From Schlegelella_A sp036496385 (GTDB lineage: Bacteria; Pseudomonadota; Gammaproteobacteria; Burkholderiales; Burkholderiaceae_C), in the NCBI GenBank assembly GCA_036496385.1, contig DASXLD010000071.1, positions 1-64,000 of the forward strand: 64,000 nucleotides of DNA, read 5' to 3'. The notes under the pieces are model-generated. The model made no database searches and was not told where the DNA came from. It worked only from the letters and a program-made list of their open reading frames with translations. Positions 17,807-28,289 of the stretch are shown one piece after another (within the stretch, counting starts at the first letter, position 1; each line of letters opens with the position of its first letter). A program made the position numbers and the translations under genes.

Positions 17807-18215
17807 TGCCGACCATTCCGAGCTTGGTGACGCCGAGCCGTTGCGCCGACGCGAGCACTGCCGCCACCGACTTGTACTCGACCAGCTTGTTGGGGCGGAT
17901 GTGCACCTCGGGCTGATCGGGCTCGGCCGCAGCGCGCGACAGGCGCGCCTCGAGCGCACCGCGGTCAGGCACCGTCTCGCCGTTCCAGAGCACCGTGCCG
18001 TCGAAGTCGATGTCGATCGTGATGACGACCGGCTCCTTCAACGGCGGCGGCGGCGTGCCGACCGGCATGTTCAGGTTGACGCTGTGCAGCTGCACCGGGA
18101 TCGTGATGATCAGCATGATGATCAGCACCAGCATCACGTCGATCAGCGGCGTGGTGTTGATGTCCATCATGACTTCGGGCTCGCCGCCGCCGCCGGTTCC
18201 TACGTTCATGGCCAT
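17787..18215 (-). CDS. exbD: ExbD-family protein (second copy of the TonB module)
   Basis: A 142-residue ExbD/TolR protein with Gly-rich N-terminus, one membrane helix containing the functional aspartate (NTTPLIDVMLVLIIMLIITIP) and a periplasmic domain. It lies 4 bases after a paralogous exbD on the same strand. The two differ in the periplasmic half (this one has PVGTPPPPLKEPVV). Dual exbD genes are known in Xanthomonas-type TonB operons, where the second copy is used for only some receptors. Confidence 0.93.
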   Translation of the reverse strand: MAMNVGTGGGGEPEVMMDINTTPLIDVMLVLIIMLIITIPVQLHSVNLNMPVGTPPPPLKEPVVITIDIDFDGTVLWNGETVPDRGALEARLSRAAAEPDQPEVHIRPNKLVEYKSVAAVLASAQRLGVTKLGMVGNEQFVK

Positions 18216-18219
18216 GGTC

Positions 18220-18648
18220 TCAACCCTTCGGCGGTGGTTCGGTGATGAAGCTGACTTTCTGGATCGCCGCCCGCGTGCACTGGAAGAGAACGCGGCCGAT
18301 CGATTCGTAGCGGGCCTGCGCGTCGCCGCGGATGTGCACCTCGGGCTGCGGCTTCATCGTCGCGATCTTGCTCAGGCGCTGGAACAGCGCGTCGGTATCG
18401 GGAACCAGCTGCATGTTCCAGAAGATGTCGCCGTCCTTGTTGACCGAGATGTCGATGTTTTCCGGCTTCGTCTGCCGGGGGATGTTCGTCTCTTTGGGCA
18501 GCTGCACGGGAACCGTGTGCGTCACGACCGGGATCGTGATCAGGAAGATGATGAGCAGCACGAGCATCACGTCGACGAGCGGCGTGGTGTTGATGGCGGA
18601 GACGACTTCGTCCTCGTCGCCGCCGCCGGAGCCGACGGTCATCGCCAT
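18220..18648 (-). CDS. exbD: ExbD-family protein (first copy of the TonB module)
   Basis: A 142-residue ExbD/TolR protein with membrane helix NTTPLVDVMLVLLIIFLITIP and a periplasmic region that binds the TonB energising complex. It follows exbB by 10 bases and precedes its paralogue by 4 bases. The near-identical N-termini of the two copies (MAMxVGxGGG) point to tandem duplication followed by divergence. Confidence 0.94.
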   Translation of the reverse strand: MAMTVGSGGGDEDEVVSAINTTPLVDVMLVLLIIFLITIPVVTHTVPVQLPKETNIPRQTKPENIDISVNKDGDIFWNMQLVPDTDALFQRLSKIATMKPQPEVHIRGDAQARYESIGRVLFQCTRAAIQKVSFITEPPPKG

Positions 18649-18658
18649 CGCCGGCTCC

Positions 18659-19561
18659 TCAGCGTTGCGCCGCGACCGCGGCGGCGATGGGCCGCGCGCC
18701 CATCAGCACGCCGTGCAGGTCGGCGCCGAAGCGGCGCACCGCCTCCATCGTGACCCTGTTGCGGCGGACGAGCCAGTTGTAGCCGAGCACCGCGGGCACC
18801 GCGACGGCCAGGCCCATCGCCGTCATGATCAGCGCCTCGCCGACGGGACCGGCAACCTTGTCGATCGACGCCTGACCGGCGATGCCGATCGCGGTCAGCG
18901 CGTGGTAGATCCCCCAGACGGTTCCGAACAGGCCGACGAACGGCGCCGTCGAGCCGACCGTCGCCAGGAACGCGAGGCCGTCCTGCAAGCGGCTCTGGAT
19001 GTCGTCGATGGCGCGCTGGACGCTCATCGAGACCCACGAGTTGTGGTCGATGTTCTCGGTCAGCGCGCCCTCGTGGTGTTCGCTGGCGACGATGCCGCTG
19101 TCGGCGATGAAGCGAAACGCGCTGCCGGACTTCAACGCCTGCGAACCCTCGCGCAGCGACCGCGACTTGAAGAACGTGCGTTGCGCCGCCTTCGCGTCGG
19201 AGCTCAGCTTCAGGCTCTCGTACAACTTGGTGATCAGGATGTACCAGCTGCCCATGCTCATCACGACGAGGATGATCAGCGTGCCGCGGGCCACCCAGTC
19301 GCCCTGCTCCCAGAGCGCGCCGAGACCGTAGGGGTTGTCGACCGTTTCCTTCGAGACCGGAGCGGCCAGCATCGGCGCCGGAGCGGCGGCCGACGCCGAA
19401 TCCGCGGCAGCGACCGGCTGCGACGCGGTCGCTGCCGCCGCGCTGCTGTCAGCGGCCGAGGCCTGTGCGCGGGCCGCCCACGGCGCCAGCACCAACACAC
19501 AGAAAACGAGTGAGGCGAGCATCGTCGCGAAACGCGCCGAAATTGCTTGGAAGTGCGACAT
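18659..19561 (-). CDS. exbB: ExbB/MotA/TolQ-family proton channel with periplasmic leader
   Basis: A 300-residue ExbB with an N-terminal cleavable-looking signal sequence (MLASLVFCVLVLAPWAARAQA) and an Ala/Ser-rich periplasmic stretch, then three membrane segments. The family signature FLATVGSTAPFVGLFGTVWGIYHAL and the region GEALIMTAMGLAVAVPAVLGYN are present. The extended N-terminus is typical of ExbB from TonB operons in Xanthomonas-like and related bacteria. I chose the ATG at 19561, just before the signal peptide; upstream codons belong to the leader. Confidence 0.93.
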   Translation of the reverse strand: MSHFQAISARFATMLASLVFCVLVLAPWAARAQASAADSSAAAATASQPVAAADSASAAAPAPMLAAPVSKETVDNPYGLGALWEQGDWVARGTLIILVVMSMGSWYILITKLYESLKLSSDAKAAQRTFFKSRSLREGSQALKSGSAFRFIADSGIVASEHHEGALTENIDHNSWVSMSVQRAIDDIQSRLQDGLAFLATVGSTAPFVGLFGTVWGIYHALTAIGIAGQASIDKVAGPVGEALIMTAMGLAVAVPAVLGYNWLVRRNRVTMEAVRRFGADLHGVLMGARPIAAAVAAQR

Positions 19562-19629
19562 GAATGTTCTTTCTATCTGAGATTTGCTGTGAATCTGATC
19601 AAAACCCGCGATCGCGCAATCGCGAGTCG

Positions 19630-20286
19630 CTACTCCAGCTTGTAGACAAAAGGCACCCTGACAACGACATCTCGCCCTTGACCCGTACATTTGAATCCGC
19701 TTTCGACGATGCGGATGCTGCTGCGGGCGAAGATCTGATTGCTCGCGCTGACCGCCTTGATGTCCTTGATTTCACCGTTGGCACTGACCATGAACTGGAT
19801 CGTGGCCTCGCCTCGATCGATGCCTTGGCGAATGGCCTCTCTTGGAAACGCGACGTCGCCCATCGCCTTGGCATACGTCGGGCAGATGGTGCCCGCGTTG
19901 ACAGGGGGCGGCGGCGCGGGCGGCGCGGGCGCGGCGGCTACCGGTGGTGTCGGCGCGATGACCACGGGAGCGGGCGGCGGCGTCGGCGTCGTTGCCGTGA
20001 TCGTCGGCGCCGGCGGCGGGTTCGCGATCTGGATTTCCGGCGGCGGAATGAAGGGTGGCGGCGGCGCCTCGAGCTTGGGTGGCGGCGGCACGACGACCTC
20101 GGGCGGCGGCGGCGGCTTCTTGATCTCCTCGATCACCTTGGTCTCGATCGGCGCCCGGACGACATCGACGACCTTCTTGGCCAGGCCCGTGACGAGGGCG
20201 TAGATCAGCAGGGCATGGAACAGCAGCACGGCACCGAAGCCGACGATGCGTCGGCGGGGGTCGGCTTGCTGCTGAGCAAAGTTCAT
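19630..20286 (-). CDS. tonB: TonB energy-transducing protein
   Basis: A 218-residue TonB: a short cytoplasmic N-terminus, one membrane anchor (IVGFGAVLLFHALLIYALVTG), a long Pro-rich periplasmic spacer (about residues 50-130), and a C-terminal TonB domain of which FPREAIRQGIDRGEATIQFMVSANGEI is typical. The spacer includes several PPPP runs. The chosen ATG (MNFAQQQ) has a GGAG motif upstream. It heads the tonB-exbB-exbD-exbD-TPR operon and follows the receptor gene, whose terminator separates the two. Confidence 0.92.
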   Translation of the reverse strand: MNFAQQQADPRRRIVGFGAVLLFHALLIYALVTGLAKKVVDVVRAPIETKVIEEIKKPPPPPEVVVPPPPKLEAPPPPFIPPPEIQIANPPPAPTITATTPTPPPAPVVIAPTPPVAAAPAPPAPPPPVNAGTICPTYAKAMGDVAFPREAIRQGIDRGEATIQFMVSANGEIKDIKAVSASNQIFARSSIRIVESGFKCTGQGRDVVVRVPFVYKLE

Positions 20287-20327
20287 GACTGGGATCTCCA
20301 GCGAAGACAAAAGCGCGCGAGGTTAAC

Positions 20328-20360
20328 AAAAATGCCCGCCGGCTTGTGGCCAGCGGGCAC
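20328..20360 (-). terminator. Intrinsic terminator after the TonB-dependent receptor
   Basis: On the minus strand a hairpin with outer arms TGCCCGC/GCGGGCA and an inner GGCC/CGGC-type pairing is followed by TTTTTG. It lies about 90 bases past the receptor stop and just before the tonB start region, so tonB probably has its own promoter. Confidence 0.7.
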
Positions 20361-20450
20361 CGTGCCTCGCCGAAGGGCAATCCCCGTGCCCGGGGGTTGC
20401 GCTAGTTTACGAGATGTCGTCTAGCCTTCTGGCGAGCGTCGTGTCGGCGA

Positions 20451-23222
20451 TCAGAACGTGTACTTCGCGCCGACCGTGAAGAAGCGGCCCACTGCGCCCG
20501 ACTGTTGCCAAGTCTGGTTGTAGTTGATGCCATAGGTCAGGACCAGATACGGATCGAACTTGGCCTTGGTGTCGAACAGGTTCTGGATCGACAGGTTGAC
20601 CTCCCAGTTCTTGGTCGGATTCCACTTGCCGAACAGGTCGAAGGTCGTGAACGACGGCAGCTTGCAACCCCCGTAAGGATTGCCGGCGGTGTCGAACACG
20701 GCGCAGTTGAGATTGCCGTTGTTCGGGTAGATCAGGCCGTTGGTCGTATCGGTGACGGTGCCGTCGCCGTTGTCAGCCGCCTGCTCGCCGTTGTGGTCGA
20801 CGAGCTTCAGGCTGGCGATGTAGTTCACGACCCCCGTCACCGCGAACGGGCCACGGTCCCAGGTCAGCGAGAACGAGGCGCGGTCCTTCGGCGTGCCGGC
20901 ACCGGCGCTCAGCACGATCGGCCCGGAAGTGCCGGCGTAGCTGAGCGTATTGCCGTTGGCATCGGTACGTTCGTACTTGGACGTGTGGGTCCAGGTCAGC
21001 GTCCCGGTCAGGTTGCCGGCTTCGGCGAGACGCATCTTGTGCCGCAGCTCAAGGTCGACGCCGTTCGTCTTCGTGCTCGATGCATTCGTGTAGTTGCCAG
21101 AGACCGTCGCGAGCTGACCCGTCGAGTCGTAGTAGATGAACGAGTTCGGAACCGCTCCGGGAATCTTCGTGAACGGCGCTGCGGTCAGCGGCGTCCCCGG
21201 CCCGATGATGGTCGCCGGGTCGGCTTGCACGATCTCGTTCTTGCGATCGATCCACCAGAAGTCGACCGTCGCGCTGCTGCCCACGATCGGCTCGAAGACG
21301 AGCCCGAGCGTGTAGCTCTTCGCCGTCTCCGGCTTGATGCCCGGCTGGCCGATCGACAGGATGCCGACGCTGGTGAAGCCGAAGCTCGAGCCGCCGACCT
21401 CGGCCGGCCCCGGGGCGCGGAACGCCTCGGAATAGGTGCCGCGGATCGCGAGCGTGTCGATCGGCTTGACCTTGAAGCCGAACTTCGGCGTCCACGAATC
21501 GCCGAAGTCGGAGTAGTGGTCATAGCGCAGCGCACCGCTCAGCTCGAGCCACTTGGTGACCGGAGCCGTCAGCTCGCCGAACAGCGCCGTGACCTTGCGG
21601 CTGGAGCTGAACGCCGAGTAGCCGAGACCGACGATCTCGGAGTCCGTCGTGAACGGCGTTGGCGGGTTGTCCGCGGCCTCCCAGCGTATTTCTCCGCCGA
21701 GCGCGAGGCCGAGCGGCCCGCCCTGCAGGTTCATCAGCTCGCGCGAGACGTGCGCGTCGATGAGCTTGACCGAGCTGGTCGGCGTCGTCCGCAGCGCAGG
21801 CGAGATCGCAGCCAGGACGGCCGGATCGGTCGTGCTCGGCCCAAGGCCGGCGAGCCGGTAGGTCCCGTTGTTGAGCGCGTTCTGCATCACGTCGTAGCGG
21901 ATGAAGCCGGTGAAGGTGTCCTCCAGGCGGCTCTTGATGTAGGCAGCGCCGACGTCGAAGTCCCAGCCCCACGCCGTGCCCTGGAGGCCTTCGACGGCAC
22001 GGAAGATGTGGTTGTTGGTCACCTGGTCGCGGCCGCCGAGCTCGTTCGGACGCAGACCGAGCGCGCGGTCGACGCCGAACGGGTTGTCCGGATGGCCGGC
22101 CGGGAGGTTCATCAACCCGTGCACGATGACCGGGTTGAGCGGGTCGGCCGGGTTGAAGACGCCGCCGTCGTTGTTCGCGCCCAGCGTTCCGTTGGCCTTC
22201 GTCTTGCGGTTGAAGTAGCCGAGCTCGAGGTACGCCGAAAGCGACGGCGAGAACACCAGCTGGCCGCGGCTGAACAGGTTGAAGCGGTCAATCTCGGGCT
22301 GGATCTCCTGCTCGACGAGCCCGTTGTAGCGGCACAGGCCGGTATTGACGCTGACGAGCGAGGGATCGCATGGGACGACGTTGACCCGCGAGTTGTCGGC
22401 CGGATTTCGGATGACGCCGTACGGCGAGTTGGCGGTCGGACCCGCCCCGATGTACGGCCGGTTCTCGCCGTTGGTGGTGTCGTAGAAGCCCTTCGACGTG
22501 AGGTCGCTCTGACCGAGGAAGCCGCGGTCCTTCGACCAGATGTTGTTCTGGTGAGACGCTTCGATGCTGATGAAGGCGTTGTACTTGTCGGTGTCCAGGT
22601 TGCCGATGCCGTAGGTCGCGAAGCCGCGCGTCGCTTGGCCGTCGCTGCGGCTGCTCTGGCCGTAGGTTCCGCCGATCGATGCGCCGTTGTAGTTCTTGCG
22701 CAGGATGATGTTGACGACGCCGCCGACCGCGTCGGCGCCGTAGATCGCCGAGGCGCCGTCCTTCAGGACTTCGACGCGATCGACTGCCTCGAGCGGGATC
22801 GAGTTGACGTCGACGAAGGTGCGGGTGCCGTCGTCGGCGAGGCCGTAGGTCGTCATGCGACGGCCGTTGACGAGGACCAGCGTCGAGTTGACGCCCAGGC
22901 CGCGCAGCGAGACTGCCGCCGAGCCGGACGCGAAGCCGTTGGAGAACGATGACGGGATCGAGCCCTGGCCGTCGGCGGTGACGCTGCGCAGGACCTCCTG
23001 GATCGACTGCTTGCCGGTCTTCTCGATGTCCTGGCGGGTCAGGATCTGGACCGGCGATGCGGTCTCGGTGTCGGTCCGCTTGATGTTCGAGCCGGTGACG
23101 GTAACGCGCTCGAGCGTCTGCGCCGAACCTGAGTCTTGCGCGAACGAGGTCTGCCCCGCGCTCAACAATACGCCGCCACAGGCAACCATCAGCCCTGTGC
23201 AGAGCTTCGTCTTCTTCAACAT
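20451..23222 (-). CDS. TonB-dependent outer-membrane receptor
   Basis: A 923-residue outer-membrane receptor. The signal peptide ends FAQ near residue 29, followed at once by a TonB box (ERVTVTGS), a plug domain (residues about 50-170, with ALEAVDRVEVLKDGASAIYGADAVGG-type motif), and a beta-barrel ending in a terminal phenylalanine (KYTF). The plug region resembles receptors of the large oligopeptide/saccharide (OMR/SusC-like proteobacterial) group rather than simple siderophore receptors, but the ligand is unknown. It is the only receptor next to the tonB operon here. Confidence 0.93.
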   Translation of the reverse strand: MLKKTKLCTGLMVACGGVLLSAGQTSFAQDSGSAQTLERVTVTGSNIKRTDTETASPVQILTRQDIEKTGKQSIQEVLRSVTADGQGSIPSSFSNGFASGSAAVSLRGLGVNSTLVLVNGRRMTTYGLADDGTRTFVDVNSIPLEAVDRVEVLKDGASAIYGADAVGGVVNIILRKNYNGASIGGTYGQSSRSDGQATRGFATYGIGNLDTDKYNAFISIEASHQNNIWSKDRGFLGQSDLTSKGFYDTTNGENRPYIGAGPTANSPYGVIRNPADNSRVNVVPCDPSLVSVNTGLCRYNGLVEQEIQPEIDRFNLFSRGQLVFSPSLSAYLELGYFNRKTKANGTLGANNDGGVFNPADPLNPVIVHGLMNLPAGHPDNPFGVDRALGLRPNELGGRDQVTNNHIFRAVEGLQGTAWGWDFDVGAAYIKSRLEDTFTGFIRYDVMQNALNNGTYRLAGLGPSTTDPAVLAAISPALRTTPTSSVKLIDAHVSRELMNLQGGPLGLALGGEIRWEAADNPPTPFTTDSEIVGLGYSAFSSSRKVTALFGELTAPVTKWLELSGALRYDHYSDFGDSWTPKFGFKVKPIDTLAIRGTYSEAFRAPGPAEVGGSSFGFTSVGILSIGQPGIKPETAKSYTLGLVFEPIVGSSATVDFWWIDRKNEIVQADPATIIGPGTPLTAAPFTKIPGAVPNSFIYYDSTGQLATVSGNYTNASSTKTNGVDLELRHKMRLAEAGNLTGTLTWTHTSKYERTDANGNTLSYAGTSGPIVLSAGAGTPKDRASFSLTWDRGPFAVTGVVNYIASLKLVDHNGEQAADNGDGTVTDTTNGLIYPNNGNLNCAVFDTAGNPYGGCKLPSFTTFDLFGKWNPTKNWEVNLSIQNLFDTKAKFDPYLVLTYGINYNQTWQQSGAVGRFFTVGAKYTF

Positions 23223-23575
23223 GGAATTCCCCCGGTGAAAGTGTCGATCGACGATCTATAGACCCCGGCCTGGCAGTGCGACACGTGCCAATCTTGTGAA
23301 CGGCACACGACGTACTGAAAAGGCGTGTAAAGGAATTGTCATGGGACCCTGCGCGGCATCCCCGTCAGGGTATCCACCAATCGCATCCGCCGGGCGTTGC
23401 CATGTACCGCTCGCCATGCCCCGCGAGCGGCCTCGCGACACCGGGGCGAGAGGGGAAATCGGGGCCCGCGCGAACCCCTCGGCGAGCATCGCAGAAGGTC
23501 CCGCGAGAGGCGGCGTTTACAAAGCGACGTTGGCCGCTTGCAACACGCGAGCGACGGTCGCCACCGCCGATCGGC
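23223..23575. other. 353-base region between ldcA and the TonB-dependent receptor
   Basis: Both flanking genes are on the minus strand, so this holds the 3' end of the ldcA transcript and the promoter and leader of the receptor. The leader carries GGGGGAATTCC before the ATG as ribosome binding site. A TATAGA hexamer (minus strand, near 23257-23262) could be a -10 box. A small GCGAG/CTCGC hairpin lies at 23423-23436. No credible open frame. Confidence 0.5.
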
Positions 23576-24490
23576 TCAGGCCCAGCCGATGTACGCCTGC
23601 CGGCGATCGACGAGCAGGCGCACCCTCGCTCCGACCGGCAGCGTCACCTTCGTCGCGACGTGGCCGAACGGCAGGCCGGTCAGGATCGGCGTTTGCGTCT
23701 CGACGCGCAGGCGCGCGACCACGGCGGCCATCGCATAGCCGCGGTCGAGCGGCGACTTGCGAAAGCCGCTCACGGCGCCGAGCACGATCGCTTTCTGCGC
23801 AGCGAGGACTCCGGCCTGGTGCAGTTGCAGGAGGTTCCGCTCGACGCGATACGGATGCTCGTTGACGTCCTCGAGAAAGAGAACGCCGCCCTTGATGCGC
23901 GGCCAGTGACGTGTCCCGAGCAGCGAGTTGAGAACCGTCAGGTTGCCGCCCCAGAGCATGCCGCGAACTTCGAGCCCGTCGAAACCGGCGTCGGTGCGAA
24001 AGCCGACCGCCTCGAGGGCACCCGACATCGCCTCGACGAAGCACGATGCCGTGACGTCGTCGACGCCGCCCTCGGCAGCGCGGCGGCCGAAGTCGTCGCA
24101 GGCGAGCGGCCCGGCCCAGGTGGTCCCTTCGGCGTGCGCCAGCAAGCCGAGCTGCAGCGACGTCATGTCGCTCATGCCGACCCAGCGCGTGCCGGCGGCG
24201 ACGCTCCTGGCGATCCGCTTCCAGTCGATCCGATCGAGCAAGCGCGTGAGGCCGTAGCCGCCGCGCGTTGCGAGAGCGATGCTCGGCCGTGCAGCGGCGA
24301 TGCGCTCGAGCGTGGCGAGCCGGACATCGTCGTCGCCGGCAAAGCGCTGCATACGCGCGGTCGCCGCCTCGTCGATGGTCACCGCGAAGCCGAGCCCGGC
24401 GAGGCGGACCGAGGCGCGCCGCAATGCGACGGTCGAGCGCAGTGCACCGGCCGGTGAAAACAGCCGCAGGTCGGACGCGCCGGCGCTCAT
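23576..24490 (-). CDS. ldcA: LD-carboxypeptidase (muramoyltetrapeptide carboxypeptidase)
   Basis: Serine peptidase of family S66 that removes the terminal D-alanine from murein tetrapeptides during cell-wall recycling. The 304 residues show RGGYGLTRLLDRIDW, the nucleophile region VGMSDMTSLQLG, the acidic region FLEDVNEHPYR and the histidine region LPFGHVATKVTLPVG. Together these give the Ser-Glu-His triad. The start overlaps the end of tadA by 4 bases (ATGA). Confidence 0.93.
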   Translation of the reverse strand: MSAGASDLRLFSPAGALRSTVALRRASVRLAGLGFAVTIDEAATARMQRFAGDDDVRLATLERIAAARPSIALATRGGYGLTRLLDRIDWKRIARSVAAGTRWVGMSDMTSLQLGLLAHAEGTTWAGPLACDDFGRRAAEGGVDDVTASCFVEAMSGALEAVGFRTDAGFDGLEVRGMLWGGNLTVLNSLLGTRHWPRIKGGVLFLEDVNEHPYRVERNLLQLHQAGVLAAQKAIVLGAVSGFRKSPLDRGYAMAAVVARLRVETQTPILTGLPFGHVATKVTLPVGARVRLLVDRRQAYIGWA

Positions 24491-25077
24491 CGCTCGGCCT
24501 TGTCGTTGAGAGGATCCATTTCGAGCGACTCGCCGGCGGGAATCGGCTCGATCGCGACGTCGCCCTCCATGACCGACGGCGCGCCGGCCGCGCGACGCTG
24601 CCGGTAGCGCTCGCGCCGCTCGGCGAAGAACGAGCGCAACACCTCGCCCGCCGCGTCGGCGAGAACGCCGCCGTCGACCGCCGTGTGATGGTTGAGCGCG
24701 GCGGTGCCGAAGACATCGATCACCGAGCCGGCAGCGCCGGCCTTGGGGTCGCGCGCGCCGTAGACGACGCGCTTGACGCGCGCGTGCAGCAGCGCCATCG
24801 CGCACATCGCGCAAGGCTCGAGCGTGACGAACACTTCGCACTCGGGCAGCCGATAGTTGCCGAGCAGATGGGCGGCGTGGCGCAGCGCGACGATCTCGGC
24901 GTGCGCAGTCGGATCGTGGTCGGTGACCGGTCGGTTGTAGCCGGTGGCGACGACCTGGCGGCCGGCCGGCGTATCGCGAAAGACGACCGCCCCGACCGGC
25001 ACCTCGCCGACCAGCCAGGCGTTCTGCGCCTGGTCGAGCGCCAGCCGCATCGCCGCTTCGTCGTGCGGCGAAGGCAT
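24487..25077 (-). CDS. tadA: tRNA-specific adenosine deaminase
   Basis: Converts the wobble adenosine of tRNA-Arg to inosine. The zinc deaminase signature is complete: HAEIVALRHA and PCAMCAMALLHARVKRVVYGA. The 196 residues are longer than the E. coli protein, with about 30 extra C-terminal residues after the FFAERRERYRQRR helix. It overlaps ldcA by 4 bases and abuts the small membrane protein gene. The tadA location behind guaA is common in Betaproteobacteria. Confidence 0.94.
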   Translation of the reverse strand: MPSPHDEAAMRLALDQAQNAWLVGEVPVGAVVFRDTPAGRQVVATGYNRPVTDHDPTAHAEIVALRHAAHLLGNYRLPECEVFVTLEPCAMCAMALLHARVKRVVYGARDPKAGAAGSVIDVFGTAALNHHTAVDGGVLADAAGEVLRSFFAERRERYRQRRAAGAPSVMEGDVAIEPIPAGESLEMDPLNDKAER

Positions 25078-25394
25078 CAGGGGTCGGCGCGCTGGTTGCG
25101 CTGCGCGCCCTCCTCCAGCGCACGCGCCGTGTTCGCGCGCGCCCGCTCCTGGATGTCGCGCGCCTGCTGCGCCACCGTCGCGCCGTTCGGATCGACGGCG
25201 ATCGCACCGGCCAGCGGCGCCGCGGCGCCGGCACGGTCCGACGTCTTCGCCGAAAACGCTCCCGACTCGCTGGCCGCGACGGCGTTGCGGCTGGCGCTCG
25301 TGCCGCCGCCGATCGCCTGCAGCTGCTTCTTGGCAAGCGAACCGACGACGGCGAGGACGATCACCAGCACGAGGATCCCGAACACGGCCTTCAC
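25077..25394 (-). CDS. Small single-pass membrane protein of unknown function
   Basis: A 105-residue protein with one N-terminal membrane helix (AVFGILVLVIVLAVVGSLA) followed by an Ala-rich, probably periplasmic tail ending in Arg/Gln-rich helix. I chose the GTG at 25394, four bases after the guaA stop and preceded by GGGAG; the longer open frame upstream lies within guaA. Its stop abuts the tadA start, so it belongs to the guaA-tadA-ldcA transcript. Small proteins of this type follow guaA in related bacteria. No function is known to me. Confidence 0.7.
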   Translation of the reverse strand: MKAVFGILVLVIVLAVVGSLAKKQLQAIGGGTSASRNAVAASESGAFSAKTSDRAGAAAPLAGAIAVDPNGATVAQQARDIQERARANTARALEEGAQRNQRADP

Positions 25395-25398
25395 ACGC

Positions 25399-26982
<1,584 letters not shown>

Positions 26983-26999
26983 GGTGCTGCGAGGATCGT

Positions 27000-28289
27000 T
27001 CAGACCGTCGACGGGACGCCGGCGGCCGCGAGCGCGGTGCGGCGGCGGCGCTCGCGCCGGAAATGGCGCAGCGCGAGCACGGTCGAGCCGGCCTGCAGGG
27101 CGGCGCAGAAATAGAACGGCGCGCCGATCCGCCAGTCGCCGTGCGGCAGGTGCGAGACGGTCGCGAGCAGCGGTGCGCCGATCGCCGGCGCGAGCACCGC
27201 CATCATGCTGTTCAGCGAGCCGACGGCCCCTGCCGTGCGCCCTTGCGTCGTCGGATCGGCGGCATTCGAGACCAGGCTCTGGATCGCTGCCGAGACGGTG
27301 AAGCCGAGGACGTTGATCGCGATCACCGCGTACAGCATCCAGCCCTGGGTCGCGATGCCCCAGAGCACGAAGCACAGGGTCGACGAGACGAGGCCCATGA
27401 TCGCCAGCCGCTGCGGCGAGAAGCGCTTCAGCAGCCGGCTCAGCAAGACTCCCTGCACGAGGACCGACATCAGGCCGATCGCGAACAACGACCAGCCGTT
27501 CTCGGTCGGCCCCCAGCCGAACTTGAAGGTCGTGTAGAGCACCCACGAGGTGTGGGTCATGAACTGCGCGAGGCCGCTCAGCGCGATCACCGCGACGAGC
27601 GAGCCGACGCCCTTCAGCTCGGTGAGGTTGCGCAGCGACGTGATCGGGTTGGCCTCGCGAAGCACGAACGGCCGGCGCCGCTCCGGCGGCAGCGACTCGG
27701 GAAGCACGAAGAAGCCGTACAGCCAGTTGACGAGCGCAAGGCCGCAGGCGACGAAGAACGGCAGGTGCAGGCTGATGCCGCCGAGCAAGCCGCCGAGCAC
27801 CGGGCCGAGGATGAAGCCCATGCCGATCATGGCGCCGAGCTTGCCGAACGACTTCGCGCGCTCCGCTGGCGGCGTGATGTCCGCGACGTAGGCATTGGCG
27901 ACCGCGATGTTCGACTGCATCGCGCCGCTGAACAGGCGAACGACGAGCAGCATCCACAACGCCGTCGCCAGGCCGGTGACGAGAAAGCTGAGCGCCAGCC
28001 CGCTGAAGCCGATCAGCAGCACGGGCCTGCGGCCGTAGCGGTCCGACAGGCGGCCGAGGATCGGCGAGCCGAAGAAGTTCGCGATGCCGAATGCAATCGT
28101 CACGGCGCCATACCAGAACGCCTGCTCCGATCGCGACGACGTGAAGGTGCCGACCAGCGGCGGCAGGACCGGGATGATCAGGCCGATCGACACCATGTCG
28201 ATCAGCACCGTGATCATGATGAACGGCATCGCCGCCTGGCGTCTGCCGGCATCGCCGGCGGGCGTGGCGGGCGCAGAAGGGCTCGTCAT
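27000..28289 (-). CDS. MFS transporter, TetA-like (TCR/Tet group)
   Basis: A 429-residue 12-helix major facilitator protein. It begins with an acidic Asp in the first helix (ITVLIDMVSIGLIIPVLPP) and carries the conserved motif GRLSDRYGRRPVLL between helices 2 and 3, both typical of tetracycline-type proton-drug antiporters. The C-terminal Arg-rich tail is cytoplasmic. The start overlaps the guaB stop (ATGA). Its placement between guaB and guaA suggests a nucleobase, nucleoside or drug efflux role, but the substrate is not shown. Confidence 0.85.
   Translation of the reverse strand: MTSPSAPATPAGDAGRRQAAMPFIMITVLIDMVSIGLIIPVLPPLVGTFTSSRSEQAFWYGAVTIAFGIANFFGSPILGRLSDRYGRRPVLLIGFSGLALSFLVTGLATALWMLLVVRLFSGAMQSNIAVANAYVADITPPAERAKSFGKLGAMIGMGFILGPVLGGLLGGISLHLPFFVACGLALVNWLYGFFVLPESLPPERRRPFVLREANPITSLRNLTELKGVGSLVAVIALSGLAQFMTHTSWVLYTTFKFGWGPTENGWSLFAIGLMSVLVQGVLLSRLLKRFSPQRLAIMGLVSSTLCFVLWGIATQGWMLYAVIAINVLGFTVSAAIQSLVSNAADPTTQGRTAGAVGSLNSMMAVLAPAIGAPLLATVSHLPHGDWRIGAPFYFCAALQAGSTVLALRHFRRERRRRTALAAAGVPSTV

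Noticed and set aside
20505..22952. An 815-codon plus-strand frame opposite the TonB-dependent receptor
   Set aside because: The receptor has signal peptide, TonB box and terminal Phe; the opposite frame has repetitive Arg/Val/Asp composition and no signal.
23285..23300. A sigma-54-like -24 element (TTGGCAC, minus strand) upstream of the TonB-dependent receptor
   Set aside because: The required GC of the -12 element is not at the correct distance; the nearest match is shifted by 2-3 bases.
24926..24935. ACCGGTCGGT, half of a PaaR-like site
   Set aside because: It lies inside tadA coding sequence, the other half-site does not match, and it is far from the paa genes.
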